NCBI RefSeq assembly: GCF_000512355.1
Contig: NZ_CP004007.1
Span: 1 to 50,245, forward strand
Direction: 5' to 3'
DNA from: Legionella oakridgensis ATCC 33761 = DSM 21215
Lineage (GTDB): Bacteria; Pseudomonadota; Gammaproteobacteria; Legionellales; Legionellaceae
DNA: 50,245 bases
Below are positions 1 to 7,646 of the stretch, piece by piece. The translations under genes were made by a program, and so were the position numbers. The notes under the pieces were generated by a model. That model was not told the origin of the DNA. It searched no databases and worked only from the letters and a program-made list of their open reading frames with translations. Every line of letters begins with the position of its first letter. The stretch's first letter is position 1.

Positions 1-41
1 CTACAAAAAAAATTATAATCTGACTGCAAGAGAAAGCATGA

Positions 42-65
42 TTATTCCACAGATTTTGTGGATAA
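42..65. promoter_or_regulatory. Inverted DnaA-box-like pair
   Basis: TGTGGATAA at 57-65 is the exact reverse complement of the DnaA box TTATCCACA. A diverged facing copy, TTATTCCACA, begins at 42. The pair lies directly downstream of the stop codon of the minus-strand parB. It may be part of the origin, or it may act as a weak hairpin at the end of parB, since no T-run follows the stem. One perfect box is a modest signal. Confidence 0.35.
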
Positions 66-66
66 C

Positions 67-942
67 TTAATCTCTTTCGCTCATCAGCTTAATAAGCCAA
101 TCAACTTCACTAGCAGAATTCACTTCAATAATCACTTTTCCCTTACCCTCAGCATTTACTTTTACAGAAACATTTGTTGTAAATTGTTGGGATAAATATG
201 TACTCCACTCTTCACATTTGTCGTGCAGTGCGACAGCAAGAGTCTTGTTATGCCCTTCATTCTCCGTTGACTTCAATCGATTGGCTAAGGCCTCCGTCTC
301 ACGCACATTGAGTTGTTTCTCAATGACGGTACATGCAACCTGATACTGCTGCTCTGGCGAAAGTTTCAAAAGCGATCGCGCATGTCCCATATCAATCTTA
401 CCTTCGTTCAACATCGCTATTACTCTAGAATCTAAAGATAGTAAGCGAAGCGTATTAGTAACCGAAACTCTAGACCGCCCTATCATTTGTGCTATGTCCT
501 CATGAGTCATTTGAAACTCTTCGCGAAACCGATTCAATGCCAATGCCTCTTCAATCGGATTTAGATTTTCACGTTGAATATTTTCAATCAGTGAAAATGC
601 GAGAGCAACATTATCGTCAATATTTCTAATAATAACAGGCACATAAGTTAATCCTGCTTTTTTTGCTGCTCGCCAACGTCTCTCGCCAGCAATAATCTCA
701 TAACGTTCTTCTGCAATCTTTCTAACAATAAGTGGCTGGATGATCCCTTGGACTTTGATGGAGTTTGCGAGCTCGTCTAAAATAGATTCATCAAATTGTT
801 TTCTAGGCTGATATTTGCCAGAATTTAATAACTCAACAGCTAAATGAGTTATCGATTCGCTGCTGGGTATAGATTCTCCATCCTGGAATGAATTGTCTAA
901 GGCTCGAAGCAACTTCAATCCCTTCAATTCTAAATTTGACAC
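67..942 (-). CDS. parB: ParB/Spo0J-family partition protein (chromosomal type)
   Basis: A 291-residue ParB-family DNA-binding protein. The N-terminal CTP-binding fold shows GERRWRA (86-92) and ENIQRENLN (120-128), and a helix-turn-helix follows at about 145-168 (EDIAQMIGRSRVSVTNTLRL). Family members load on parS and spread as CTP-dependent clamps. The start is GTG at 942, preceded by GAGGAGAG. No ParA partner is adjacent in the same orientation; the nearest ParA (1298) is divergent and has its own P1-type ParB. This copy may therefore be an orphan, share that ParA, or act as a regulator or anti-silencer. The family is certain; the role is open. Confidence 0.9.
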   Translation of the reverse strand: MSNLELKGLKLLRALDNSFQDGESIPSSESITHLAVELLNSGKYQPRKQFDESILDELANSIKVQGIIQPLIVRKIAEERYEIIAGERRWRAAKKAGLTYVPVIIRNIDDNVALAFSLIENIQRENLNPIEEALALNRFREEFQMTHEDIAQMIGRSRVSVTNTLRLLSLDSRVIAMLNEGKIDMGHARSLLKLSPEQQYQVACTVIEKQLNVRETEALANRLKSTENEGHNKTLAVALHDKCEEWSTYLSQQFTTNVSVKVNAEGKGKVIIEVNSASEVDWLIKLMSERD

Positions 943-962
943 GAGTGTCTCTCCTCAATTTT

Positions 963-1104
963 CCCTGCAAACGTCCCACCCTACCTGTAGACGTCGCACC
1001 ATCAGTTATTTTTCTTATTTTTACTTCCTGAAAACGTCTCACCCTATCCCGTAAACGCCACAGCCATCCCTGCAAACGTCCCTGACCATCCCCGTAAATG
1101 TCCC
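963..1104 (+). repeat. Six-copy iteron array, probable replication origin
   Basis: Six related units begin with CCTG/CCCG at 964, 984, 1027, 1048, 1069 and 1091. The best unit reads CCTGCAAACGTCCCACCCTA. Spacing is 20, 43, 21, 21 and 22 bp, so one slot of two turns is missing or decayed near 1005-1026. The array lies between divergent parB and parA and is followed by AT-rich DNA, as expected for an iteron oriV. The same repeat recurs twice in inverted orientation downstream of the initiator gene (4871-4919), which ties both arrays to that protein. The repeat is seen directly; its function as origin or incompatibility region is inferred. Confidence 0.75.
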
Positions 1105-1297
1105 TCAGATTCTCTTACAACCCTTAAGAACATTGACTCATTCGACTTCTAAACAACTAATAAAAAGATCTTAAAAAAATTAAAACACGTTGTGTTTCTA
1201 TAGTAAATAGAAATTCCACTTTTCTGTTGCATTTTCAACAAATCACAGATAAATTATAAAAAATGTGAAAATCAATTATTTTAATAAAAGGGAAATC
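1105..1297 (+). promoter_or_regulatory. AT-rich leader of parA with a small palindrome
   Basis: This AT-rich stretch separates the iterons from parA. It holds a short palindrome, AAACAC (1183-1188) and GTGTTT (1192-1197) around GTT. Type Ia ParA proteins usually repress their own promoter through such a site, so this is a candidate par operator, and the AT-richness could also serve origin melting. No single -35/-10 pair stands out. Confidence 0.35.
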
Positions 1298-2506
1298 ATG
1301 CTTGATCCTCAAATCATTACGTATGGTACAGATAATCCAGAACAGTTAATGGATAAGTTCTATCAAGCGGGTAACGAAATGTTACTGACATTAAGAAATT
1401 TTGTAATTAATCCCGAAAAAAGAAAAAAACCAAGAACTTGGGGAGCAATTGAGGCCGCAAAAATGGTTAAGGTTTCCGACCCTACATTTAGAAAATTATT
1501 AGAGTCCTCAGACGATATACCAGGACTAGTAATTGAAGATTCTGAAAATGGCAGAAAAGTTAAAAAATATACATTGGCCGCCATTAATGCACTTAGAGAT
1601 AAAGCAGAAACACGATATAAAAGACCAAAAGGTTCTAAATGCTTAACCATAGCTGTTTCCAACTTAAAAGGCGGAGTTGGAAAAACTGAAACTACCGTTG
1701 ATTTAGGAAAAAAGATTGCCATAGAAGGCTTAAAAGTTTTGCTGTTGGACTTCGATGCACAAGGAACAGCAACTTTAATTAGCTCAGGACTAATCCCCGA
1801 CTTAGAGCTGCGTTATGAAGATACAATAACCAATGTGTTAATTTCAAATCCTAACAACATCAAAAATGTAATACTAAAAACGCATTTTGATGGTCTGGAT
1901 ATCATCCCTGCTAACTTAGCCATACAAGATTGTGATCTTATTTTACCTAATGAAAAAGAAAACAATCACGAGCGTTTGGGTTCTCCTTTCATTCGTTTAT
2001 CGGAGTCATTAAAGATTATTAAAAATCAATATGATGTTATTTTAATCGATTGCGGCCCTAATCTTGGCTTGCTTACGCTCAATGCAATCATTGCCTGTGA
2101 TGGAATCATTATACCTATTCCTCCAAGTATGAACGACTACTCAAGTTTTATTATGTACACGGCTACCTTACGCAATATGTTTAAAGAATTACCTTCCAAA
2201 AAATTGGAGTATTTGCGAATACTCATTTCCAAGCACAGCGGAAGTAACGAAGCATTACAGATGGAAAATATGATGCGAGAGCAGTTTGGTAGATATATTC
2301 TCACAAATCATATGTGCGAAACCGTTGAAGTGGCAAAAGCAGCTAATGAAATTGGAACCATTTATGATGTTTCAAAACCGCGTGGCAGCCGTGAAGCTTA
2401 CCGCAGAGCTTTGCAACATTTAGATGATGTGAACCTCGAAATTATTAATAACTTTAAAGAAATATGGGAAAAGCAATCTAAAGCATCCTTTGTAAGTGGA
2501 GAGTAA
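1298..2506 (+). CDS. parA: ParA-family partition ATPase, type Ia
   Basis: A Walker-type ParA ATPase of about 402 residues that would move plasmid copies over the nucleoid together with ParB. Counting from a possible GTG at 1265, an N-terminal helix-turn-helix region lies at about 60-115 and the deviant Walker A motif KGGVGKT at 135-141. LLLDFDAQGTAT (Walker A') and VILIDCGPNLG (Walker B) follow. The long N-terminal DNA-binding region marks the P1/P7 type, which autorepresses. ATG 1298 is chosen because it follows AAGGGA at good spacing; the GTG at 1265 has no ribosome site. The stop is 1 bp from the next gene, so parA and parB form one operon. Confidence 0.93.
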   Translation: MLDPQIITYGTDNPEQLMDKFYQAGNEMLLTLRNFVINPEKRKKPRTWGAIEAAKMVKVSDPTFRKLLESSDDIPGLVIEDSENGRKVKKYTLAAINALRDKAETRYKRPKGSKCLTIAVSNLKGGVGKTETTVDLGKKIAIEGLKVLLLDFDAQGTATLISSGLIPDLELRYEDTITNVLISNPNNIKNVILKTHFDGLDIIPANLAIQDCDLILPNEKENNHERLGSPFIRLSESLKIIKNQYDVILIDCGPNLGLLTLNAIIACDGIIIPIPPSMNDYSSFIMYTATLRNMFKELPSKKLEYLRILISKHSGSNEALQMENMMREQFGRYILTNHMCETVEVAKAANEIGTIYDVSKPRGSREAYRRALQHLDDVNLEIINNFKEIWEKQSKASFVSGE

Positions 2507-2507
2507 C

Positions 2508-3515
2508 ATGGATAATAGTAAGCGAAACGTTCATAATTCTGGCCCATTAGGTATGCTAATGAAAAGCGGTCAAGTAAAAAAAATAGAGGCTGCTGATGAG
2601 GAAGTTGTTTTAAAACAAGCTGCCCCTAAAACTCCATCTTATTTTAAAACTCAGTCTGGGATTGAATTTGCTGAGCAGGAATTAATTTATGTAAACCCAG
2701 AGGAATGCGAACCTTGGAAATACGCAAACCGCCAAGAAAGCGAGTTAGGTGATATTGATGGGCTAATTGATTCTATTAAATCAAACAAACAATTACAGCC
2801 TGCTTTAGTGAGAAATCATCCTAATCCTCATGGGAAAATAAAGTATGAGGTAATTTTTGGTCGAAGAAGGCATATTGCTTGTATGCGGCTGGGGATCCCT
2901 TTTCTTGTAATCAGAAAAGATATTCCCAATGTACAAGATGCGATTGCATCTCAAGATGCTGAGAACAAATTACGAAATGATGTTAGTAATTATTCCAATG
3001 CAATCCTGTATAAACGATTGTTGTCGGATAATGTATTTAAAACCGAAAAAGAACTTTCGGAAAAATTACGTATTTCCTATTCCACATTTAACGAATTGAT
3101 GGCTTATTCAAAAATTCCAGAAGATATTGTGCGTGCTATTCCAGATATACACGCCCTCTCTAAACAACTTGCTGTAAAGATTGTTCAATTAATTAATAAG
3201 TCTAAAGACAACTATAACAAGATGCTTTCTATTGCTAATCAGTTAGGTAGAACAATTACTTCACAGGCTAAATTAGAAAAGATATTTGAAGAGAAGACGT
3301 TACAACAAAAAACTGAATCTAAAAGTTCAAGTGATGCAAAGTTTTACACCTCTGTAAATGGAAAAAAACTATTTACCTTTAAGTCAGATTATCGAGGACT
3401 TCCATCGATTGTACTGAACAAAGAAATCTCTAGTTTTGTGAAGGTAGAAGATTTGTGCGAACACGTTTCAAATTATTTAGAAAAAATTATAGCAGAATCC
3501 GAGTACTCGGATTAA
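2508..3515 (+). CDS. parB: P1-type ParB centromere-binding protein
   Basis: A 335-residue ParB family protein and partner of the preceding ParA. The family motif appears as FGRRRH (about 117-122), with a helix-turn-helix around residues 170-200 (EKLRISYSTFNELMAYSKIP) and a C-terminal domain after a Ser/Lys-rich linker, as in P1/SopB-type proteins. ATG 2508 is preferred over GTG 2496: it has GGAG upstream and sits 1 bp after the parA stop. The last codons (ESEYSD) are encoded inside the first of two perfect 18-bp palindromes, which are candidate binding sites for this protein. It differs clearly from the other ParB at 67-942. Confidence 0.9.
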   Translation: MDNSKRNVHNSGPLGMLMKSGQVKKIEAADEEVVLKQAAPKTPSYFKTQSGIEFAEQELIYVNPEECEPWKYANRQESELGDIDGLIDSIKSNKQLQPALVRNHPNPHGKIKYEVIFGRRRHIACMRLGIPFLVIRKDIPNVQDAIASQDAENKLRNDVSNYSNAILYKRLLSDNVFKTEKELSEKLRISYSTFNELMAYSKIPEDIVRAIPDIHALSKQLAVKIVQLINKSKDNYNKMLSIANQLGRTITSQAKLEKIFEEKTLQQKTESKSSSDAKFYTSVNGKKLFTFKSDYRGLPSIVLNKEISSFVKVEDLCEHVSNYLEKIIAESEYSD

Positions 3516-3538
3516 GAGTGAATCCGAGTACTCGGATT
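3496..3538. repeat. Two identical 18-bp perfect palindromes (candidate parS or operator)
   Basis: AATCCGAGTACTCGGATT occurs exactly at 3496-3513 and again at 3521-3538, separated by AAGAGTG. Centre-to-centre distance is 25 bp. The first copy overlaps the last codons and stop of parB, and the second ends 26 bp before the start of the initiator gene. Paired palindromes between par and rep genes suit a plasmid parS, or an operator that a homodimer uses to repress rep. There is no T-run, so a terminator is less likely. Confidence 0.7.
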
Positions 3539-3564
3539 GCTTGTTAGGTGGCATGGAGAAACGT

Positions 3565-4842
3565 ATGGGAAGCGTGGCAATAAATAATAAGAATCTTGAG
3601 CTAAAAAAACATGTTAATGCAATACATTGCTCTAATAATCTGTCATTGGTGCAGCGGAAGCTGTTTAATGCGTTACTCTTTAATGCTTATCCAGATCTTC
3701 CCTACAAACAACAATTTGAAATCAAAGGAAAAGATTTATATCAACTGATTGGCTACAATAGCAAAGATACTGCAAAGCTAAAAGAAGCCTTGATTGGATT
3801 AATTACAATCGCTATTGAATGGAACGTTATTGATTGCTCCACAGGACAAGAAAAAAAATGGAAGGCGAGTTCCATATTGGCATCTGCCGAACTTTCAAAC
3901 GGCGTTTGCATTTATGAATACAGCCATGTAATGAAAGACCTTATGTATCAACCTGAGATTTATGGTCAAATAAACATGGAGCTGATTTCAAAATTCAAAT
4001 CAGGCTATGGTTTGGCGCTTTATGAGAACTGTATTCGCTACAAAGGGCTTGCGCAAACACCCTGGTTTCCACTAGATATATTTAGAAAGTTAATGGGTGT
4101 GTTTGATGGGAAATATCAAGTATTTAAAGACTTTAAGAAAAGAGTTTTGGATGTTGGGGTGAATGAGGTAAATACAGTATCGCCCATTCGCATTTTTCCT
4201 GAAATAGAACGAGTTAATCAAAAAGTCACGAGAATACGATTCAAGTTAGAAAAAAATGTTGATGAATCCCCTATTCCCCTAAATAACTTATCGATAGACG
4301 AAGAATTAAAACAACTTCTGATTAATACATTTGGGTTTTCAACTCAAATGATTGATGAGGCATATGCAAAATATGATAACGACTATATACGAGAGAAAGT
4401 GGAGATCATCACTCAATCAGAAAGTTTTATTGCGGGGAAGATTAGAGGCCTCGCTGGATATTTGATTGAAGCACTCAAAAAAGATTATAAGCATAGTAAA
4501 TCAAGCAAAGCATTAATCAATGAGCGCCGCAAGATCTCAGAAGCGAAGGAAAAAGAAAAGAAAGAAAAACAAGAAGTCCAAACTGAACGTTACAGGCAAT
4601 ATGTTAATAAAAAGATAAATAACTACCTTACAAATTTAACAGAAGATCAAAAAAGCGACTTAATTAGTGAATTTGAGAATTATATAAAAACTCAAAGTAG
4701 TATTCTCAAGAATTGGTATCAAAAACATAGGTTAGAGCACCCTGCAACCAAAGGATGTTTTCATAGTTTCATAAGAGAGAATAAACAAAGTGCAGTGGGA
4801 AACATTATATCTATGGAAGATTATATTGAATTAATTGAATAG
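3565..4842 (+). CDS. Plasmid replication initiator, Rep_3/RepB-like winged-helix protein
   Basis: A protein of about 425 residues. Its N-terminal half (KKHVNAIHCSNNLSLVQRKL onward) matches the Rep_3 initiator pattern, with two winged-helix domains in roughly residues 15-230. A lysine/glutamate-rich helical segment around 315-345 links to a distinct C-terminal region. Such proteins bind iterons to open the origin and control copy number. Iterons lie on both sides of the par-rep block. Possible starts are TTG 3541, ATG 3553 and ATG 3565; the last has GGAG six bases upstream. The initiator assignment is confident, the exact subfamily less so. Confidence 0.8.
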   Translation: MGSVAINNKNLELKKHVNAIHCSNNLSLVQRKLFNALLFNAYPDLPYKQQFEIKGKDLYQLIGYNSKDTAKLKEALIGLITIAIEWNVIDCSTGQEKKWKASSILASAELSNGVCIYEYSHVMKDLMYQPEIYGQINMELISKFKSGYGLALYENCIRYKGLAQTPWFPLDIFRKLMGVFDGKYQVFKDFKKRVLDVGVNEVNTVSPIRIFPEIERVNQKVTRIRFKLEKNVDESPIPLNNLSIDEELKQLLINTFGFSTQMIDEAYAKYDNDYIREKVEIITQSESFIAGKIRGLAGYLIEALKKDYKHSKSSKALINERRKISEAKEKEKKEKQEVQTERYRQYVNKKINNYLTNLTEDQKSDLISEFENYIKTQSSILKNWYQKHRLEHPATKGCFHSFIRENKQSAVGNIISMEDYIELIE

Positions 4843-4870
4843 GCTTACAAATAAGATCAATTTTAAAGAT

Positions 4871-4919
4871 GGGACATTTGCGGGGCATTAGTTAAATGTA
4901 GGGTGGGACATTTGCAGGA
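4871..4919 (-). repeat. Two inverted iterons downstream of the initiator gene
   Basis: GGGACATTTGCGGGG (4871-4885) and GGGACATTTGCAGG (4905-4918) are reverse complements of the iterons at 963-1104. The second extends through the adjacent GGGT and matches the first iteron at about 20 of 22 positions. They are 34 bp apart and close the par-rep block on its right side. Possible roles are initiator binding for handcuffing (copy control) or a second origin element. Confidence 0.7.
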
Positions 4920-4953
4920 AGCTTAACATCAAAAATAAGAGGTATTTTAATAA

Positions 4954-5658
4954 ATGTTGAAGTTTAGCGATGATCAAATTAAGAAGTATGGAAAGAGTAG
5001 TATCACTGGTACTGGATTTCTTGCATTTAGAGATGTTGAAGAATTTGCTGCAAAATATGATACAAGTCTGGATTATGTTTTAGACTTGGGCTGTGGTTCT
5101 GGTAGATCAACTAATTTTCTAAGTACTTTTTGTAAAAAAATAAATGGATGCGATATAGATCAAAATGCATTAAACAATGCGAAAAATAGTAGCCTCAAAG
5201 ATAATTCGATGTATTTTGAAAACACGTCTGAAAACACTTCGTACCCATATGGTAAATATACTGCTATCTTTTCAATTTTAATGTTTTTTCACTTATCTAC
5301 TGAAGAGGAAATAAAAACAGAGCTGGAGAAATGTTTTAATTCTTTAGAAAAAAATGGGAATGTAATTATTATAAGCGGCACTAAAAATCTTTATACTCGA
5401 AATTACTTAACCGTTAAAGGAATTGGAAAGGCTCCTTCCTTGGATGGTGATCTTGCTAAAATAAAGCTACTAGTTATAGATTGTGAAATTAATGATTATT
5501 ATTGGAGTGAAAATTTTATTATTCACCTTGCAGAACAAATAGGGTTTAAGCATTTAGGGACACATTTAGCATTCGGCAGTGAAAAAGACGGTATAAATTA
5601 TATCGATGAATACAATTTTGCTCCTTATTACTACATAGCCTTAAGAAAAAATGCATAA
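4954..5658 (+). CDS. SAM-dependent methyltransferase, class I
   Basis: A 234-residue Rossmann-fold methyltransferase. Motif I LDLGCGSGRS is at 43-52 and the acidic loop after strand 2, GCDID, is at 65-69. A strand-4 region near SILMFFHLSTEEE follows, then NGNVIIISGTKN. The layout is that of small-molecule methyltransferases, and no target-recognition or DNA-methyltransferase motif is visible. It overlaps the next gene by 8 bp (stop 5656-5658, ATG 5651), so the two are probably translated together. The substrate cannot be read from the sequence. Confidence 0.75.
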   Translation: MLKFSDDQIKKYGKSSITGTGFLAFRDVEEFAAKYDTSLDYVLDLGCGSGRSTNFLSTFCKKINGCDIDQNALNNAKNSSLKDNSMYFENTSENTSYPYGKYTAIFSILMFFHLSTEEEIKTELEKCFNSLEKNGNVIIISGTKNLYTRNYLTVKGIGKAPSLDGDLAKIKLLVIDCEINDYYWSENFIIHLAEQIGFKHLGTHLAFGSEKDGINYIDEYNFAPYYYIALRKNA

Positions 5659-6592
5659 ATATAAGTTAAATATCGATTTTGTAAATAATAATTTACTGTA
5701 TAGTCCCATAGATGGTGGTCATAAAAAGCCATCAACATTGGACTACGAAGATGTTATAGATAATCCTGATTTTATGAATAATTTTTCTGGAAAAGATGGA
5801 TATCTTATTGGAACAATTTTCGCATCTAAAACTTTAAATAAGCTAAGCCTGGCAAACGCATTACCAAGATATAAGTACCTTGTTTTAATAGCGATTTTAT
5901 TCGTTACCATAATTTTATTAAGCAACGTACTTTCGACAAAGTTAATAAGCATCGGCGGATTCACAATAACTGGAGCGATGCTTTTATATCCATTCAGTTA
6001 CATATTTGATTATATAATAACGGATATTTATGGGTATCAAAATGCCAGAAGAATATTACTGTCTTGCATGGCTGCATTAGTATTATTTGATATTTGCATC
6101 TATTTGGTGATTATCCTTCCGCCATCGCCATTTTGGAAATTTCAACATGATTTTGAAACTGTATTTTCAAGAATGCTTAGAACGTACGTTGCCTCAACTA
6201 TTGCATTTTCAGTTTCCTTTTTCATCTCGTCATTTATTTTTCAGAAATTAAAAATAAAGAATAATGGGAGGTCATTATTTAAACGAATATTCCAATCTCT
6301 CCTTATCTCAGAAATAACGGATACAACACTATTCTGTTTCCTGTCGTTTTATGGAATATGGCCTATGGAATACATGATGAAATTTATTTTGGTGTCCTAT
6401 TTTACTAAAATTACATATGAAATAGTTGTGTATTCGATTATTACAAAACCTTTAATCACTGTTATCAAAAGAGAAGAAAAAAGCGATATTATCGATTGGA
6501 ATACAGATTTTTCGCCTATCAAGTGGGAAATAAATTATGATGAATCGAATAATGTATATTCTAAGCAGGATGTGAATGGAGCGACTGGCTGA
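5651..6592 (+). CDS. YhhQ/VUT-family membrane transporter (queuosine-precursor type)
   Basis: A 313-residue membrane protein with a soluble N-terminus of about 73 residues and roughly six hydrophobic segments from residue 75 on. The segment GGFTITGAMLLYPFSYIFDY followed by ITDIYG is the hallmark of the VUT_1/DUF165 family, whose characterised members import queuosine precursors. The soluble N-terminal extension is longer than I would expect, since YhhQ-type proteins are about 220 residues. It is coupled to the upstream methyltransferase and its 3' end overlaps the convergent repressor gene by 32 bp. The substrate is inferred from the family only. Confidence 0.75.
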   Translation: MHKYKLNIDFVNNNLLYSPIDGGHKKPSTLDYEDVIDNPDFMNNFSGKDGYLIGTIFASKTLNKLSLANALPRYKYLVLIAILFVTIILLSNVLSTKLISIGGFTITGAMLLYPFSYIFDYIITDIYGYQNARRILLSCMAALVLFDICIYLVIILPPSPFWKFQHDFETVFSRMLRTYVASTIAFSVSFFISSFIFQKLKIKNNGRSLFKRIFQSLLISEITDTTLFCFLSFYGIWPMEYMMKFILVSYFTKITYEIVVYSIITKPLITVIKREEKSDIIDWNTDFSPIKWEINYDESNNVYSKQDVNGATG

Positions 6593-7259
6593 GAGAGTTG
6601 ATAAGATTAGATAGGGTGCCTAAATTAAATTTTTCTAGAATAGAAACCACAGTATTTTTGTCTTTAATATATTTAGTTTCTATATTTATAACTTTGCCGA
6701 CCATCGAGGCATTTTTTACGTCTATTTTTAATAGTAGGTTATCAATTGGCTTAATAAAACCTTGATGCATGGTGCCAACCATATATTTTTTATTAAATAA
6801 GAAAAGAACTGTATCTCCATCTTGATATGTTGATAATGAATCTACCGAAGCAACAACAATGCTTTCATTGTTCAATATTTTACAATCAAAATTTCTATCA
6901 ACTTTGAAGCCAATTGTATTTTTCTTCCAATCGTTATCATTTTCAATAAAACCTAATACTTTGGTTTGATCGGGCTCCGTTAAATTGCTTGTACTAATTA
7001 CAGCAATATAATTTGATTCTTTGATATCTTCTGCCGAAATATCAATAAAGTCTTCAATTTTATTCCCTAATGCTTCGGCTATTGCTATAGCCTGATACAA
7101 AGAAGGGCATACCTGGCCGTTTTTAATTCTATTAATGGCTGACTGGCTGATCTCTGTTGTTTTACTTAATTCAGTTTCACTAACGGCGCGAGTTGCCATC
7201 AACTGGCGCATATTTGATGAAAATCGATGTTTCAACTGTTCTTCAGAAATAATTGGCAT
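6561..7259 (-). CDS. Phage-type repressor (XRE helix-turn-helix plus S24-like domain)
   Basis: A 232-residue cI/LexA-like repressor. An XRE-family helix-turn-helix spans about 20-70 (SETELSKTTEISQSAINRIK then NGQVCPSLYQAIAIAEALG). The C-terminal domain has an S24-like core, VDSLSTYQDGDTVLFLFNKK, that keeps a Ser at the nucleophile position. Where a catalytic Lys is expected, the alignment by eye reads YMVGTM, so self-cleavage may be lost. It is divergent from traY, and the shared gap holds repeated TACCC/GGGTA half-sites (7270-7303). It probably represses itself and the tra operon. Confidence 0.8.
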   Translation of the reverse strand: MPIISEEQLKHRFSSNMRQLMATRAVSETELSKTTEISQSAINRIKNGQVCPSLYQAIAIAEALGNKIEDFIDISAEDIKESNYIAVISTSNLTEPDQTKVLGFIENDNDWKKNTIGFKVDRNFDCKILNNESIVVASVDSLSTYQDGDTVLFLFNKKYMVGTMHQGFIKPIDNLLLKIDVKNASMVGKVINIETKYIKDKNTVVSILEKFNLGTLSNLINSLSQSLHSHPA

Positions 7260-7269
7260 AAGCGTATAT

Positions 7270-7303
7270 ATTACCCTTTACAGGGTACCCGATAAAGGGT
7301 AAT
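7270..7303. promoter_or_regulatory. Composite operator upstream of the repressor and tra operon
   Basis: ATTACCCTTTA (7270-7280) and TAAAGGGTAAT (7293-7303) are exact reverse complements. Between them lies the palindrome GGGTACCC (7283-7290). The whole block can be read as two overlapping operators sharing the central half-sites. It starts 11 bp upstream of the repressor start codon, so autoregulation by that protein is the simplest reading. Confidence 0.65.
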
Positions 7304-7324
7304 ATGGTTAAATAATACTTTTAG

Positions 7325-7376
7325 TTTACATCAATTTTCTAAGCATTGGCTATTTATAGATAAATTTTATAGATAA
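7325..7376 (+). promoter_or_regulatory. Candidate tra operon promoter with an 11-bp direct repeat
   Basis: TTGGCT (7346-7351) and TATAGA (7368-7373) form a plausible -35/-10 pair with a 16-bp spacer. TTTATAGATAA is repeated exactly at 7353-7363 and 7366-7376, 13 bp apart, overlapping the presumed -10. Tandem sites here would suit TraY or an activator. The promoter is predicted by eye only. Confidence 0.4.
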
Positions 7377-7403
7377 CCATAAAGAAAAAAGCACCATTTT
7401 TTC

Positions 7404-7646
7404 ATGGAGTTGAAATTGGAATCAAATAACGATTACAAAAAAGTCTTTATCACAATACAGATCTCCGAGGAATCAAATAAATTTCTTTCGGAGTCTGCAA
7501 AAAGATCAAATAGAAAGAAAGTGCAGGAAGCCAAAATACGTTTGGAAGATCACCTCAATAGATACCGCTCAATATCCGAATTAAATGCCGCTGTCCCCCA
7601 GTTTAATAATGAAAATAAAAAGCAGTTGGAGAAGAACGATGAATGA
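7404..7646 (+). CDS. traY: TraY-like ribbon-helix-helix relaxosome protein
   Basis: An 80-residue protein with one ribbon-helix-helix domain: strand KVFITIQI, then helices from SEESNKFLSE through KVQEAKIRLEDHLNRY. The end of this segment closely resembles F TraY, where a related block reads EAVIRLKDHLHRY. F TraY carries two such domains; this one has a single domain, like shorter TraY proteins. TraY binds near oriT and the tra promoter and stimulates nicking. It is the first gene of the tra operon. ATG 7404 lacks a ribosome site, while TTG 7416 follows GGAG at 6 bp, so the start is uncertain. Confidence 0.72.
   Translation: MELKLESNNDYKKVFITIQISEESNKFLSESAKRSNRKKVQEAKIRLEDHLNRYRSISELNAAVPQFNNENKKQLEKNDE

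Noticed and set aside
833-1075. Minus-strand open frame across the iterons
   Set aside because: It overlaps the parB start and arises from the repeated iteron sequence; its composition is not protein-like and it has no ribosome site.
963-1104. CRISPR array
   Set aside because: The units are imperfect, about 21 bp apart and without unique spacers; an iteron array fits.
3496-3538. Transcription terminator at the twin palindromes
   Set aside because: Each palindrome has no loop and no T-run follows, and the genes on both sides read in the same direction; a protein-binding site explains it better.
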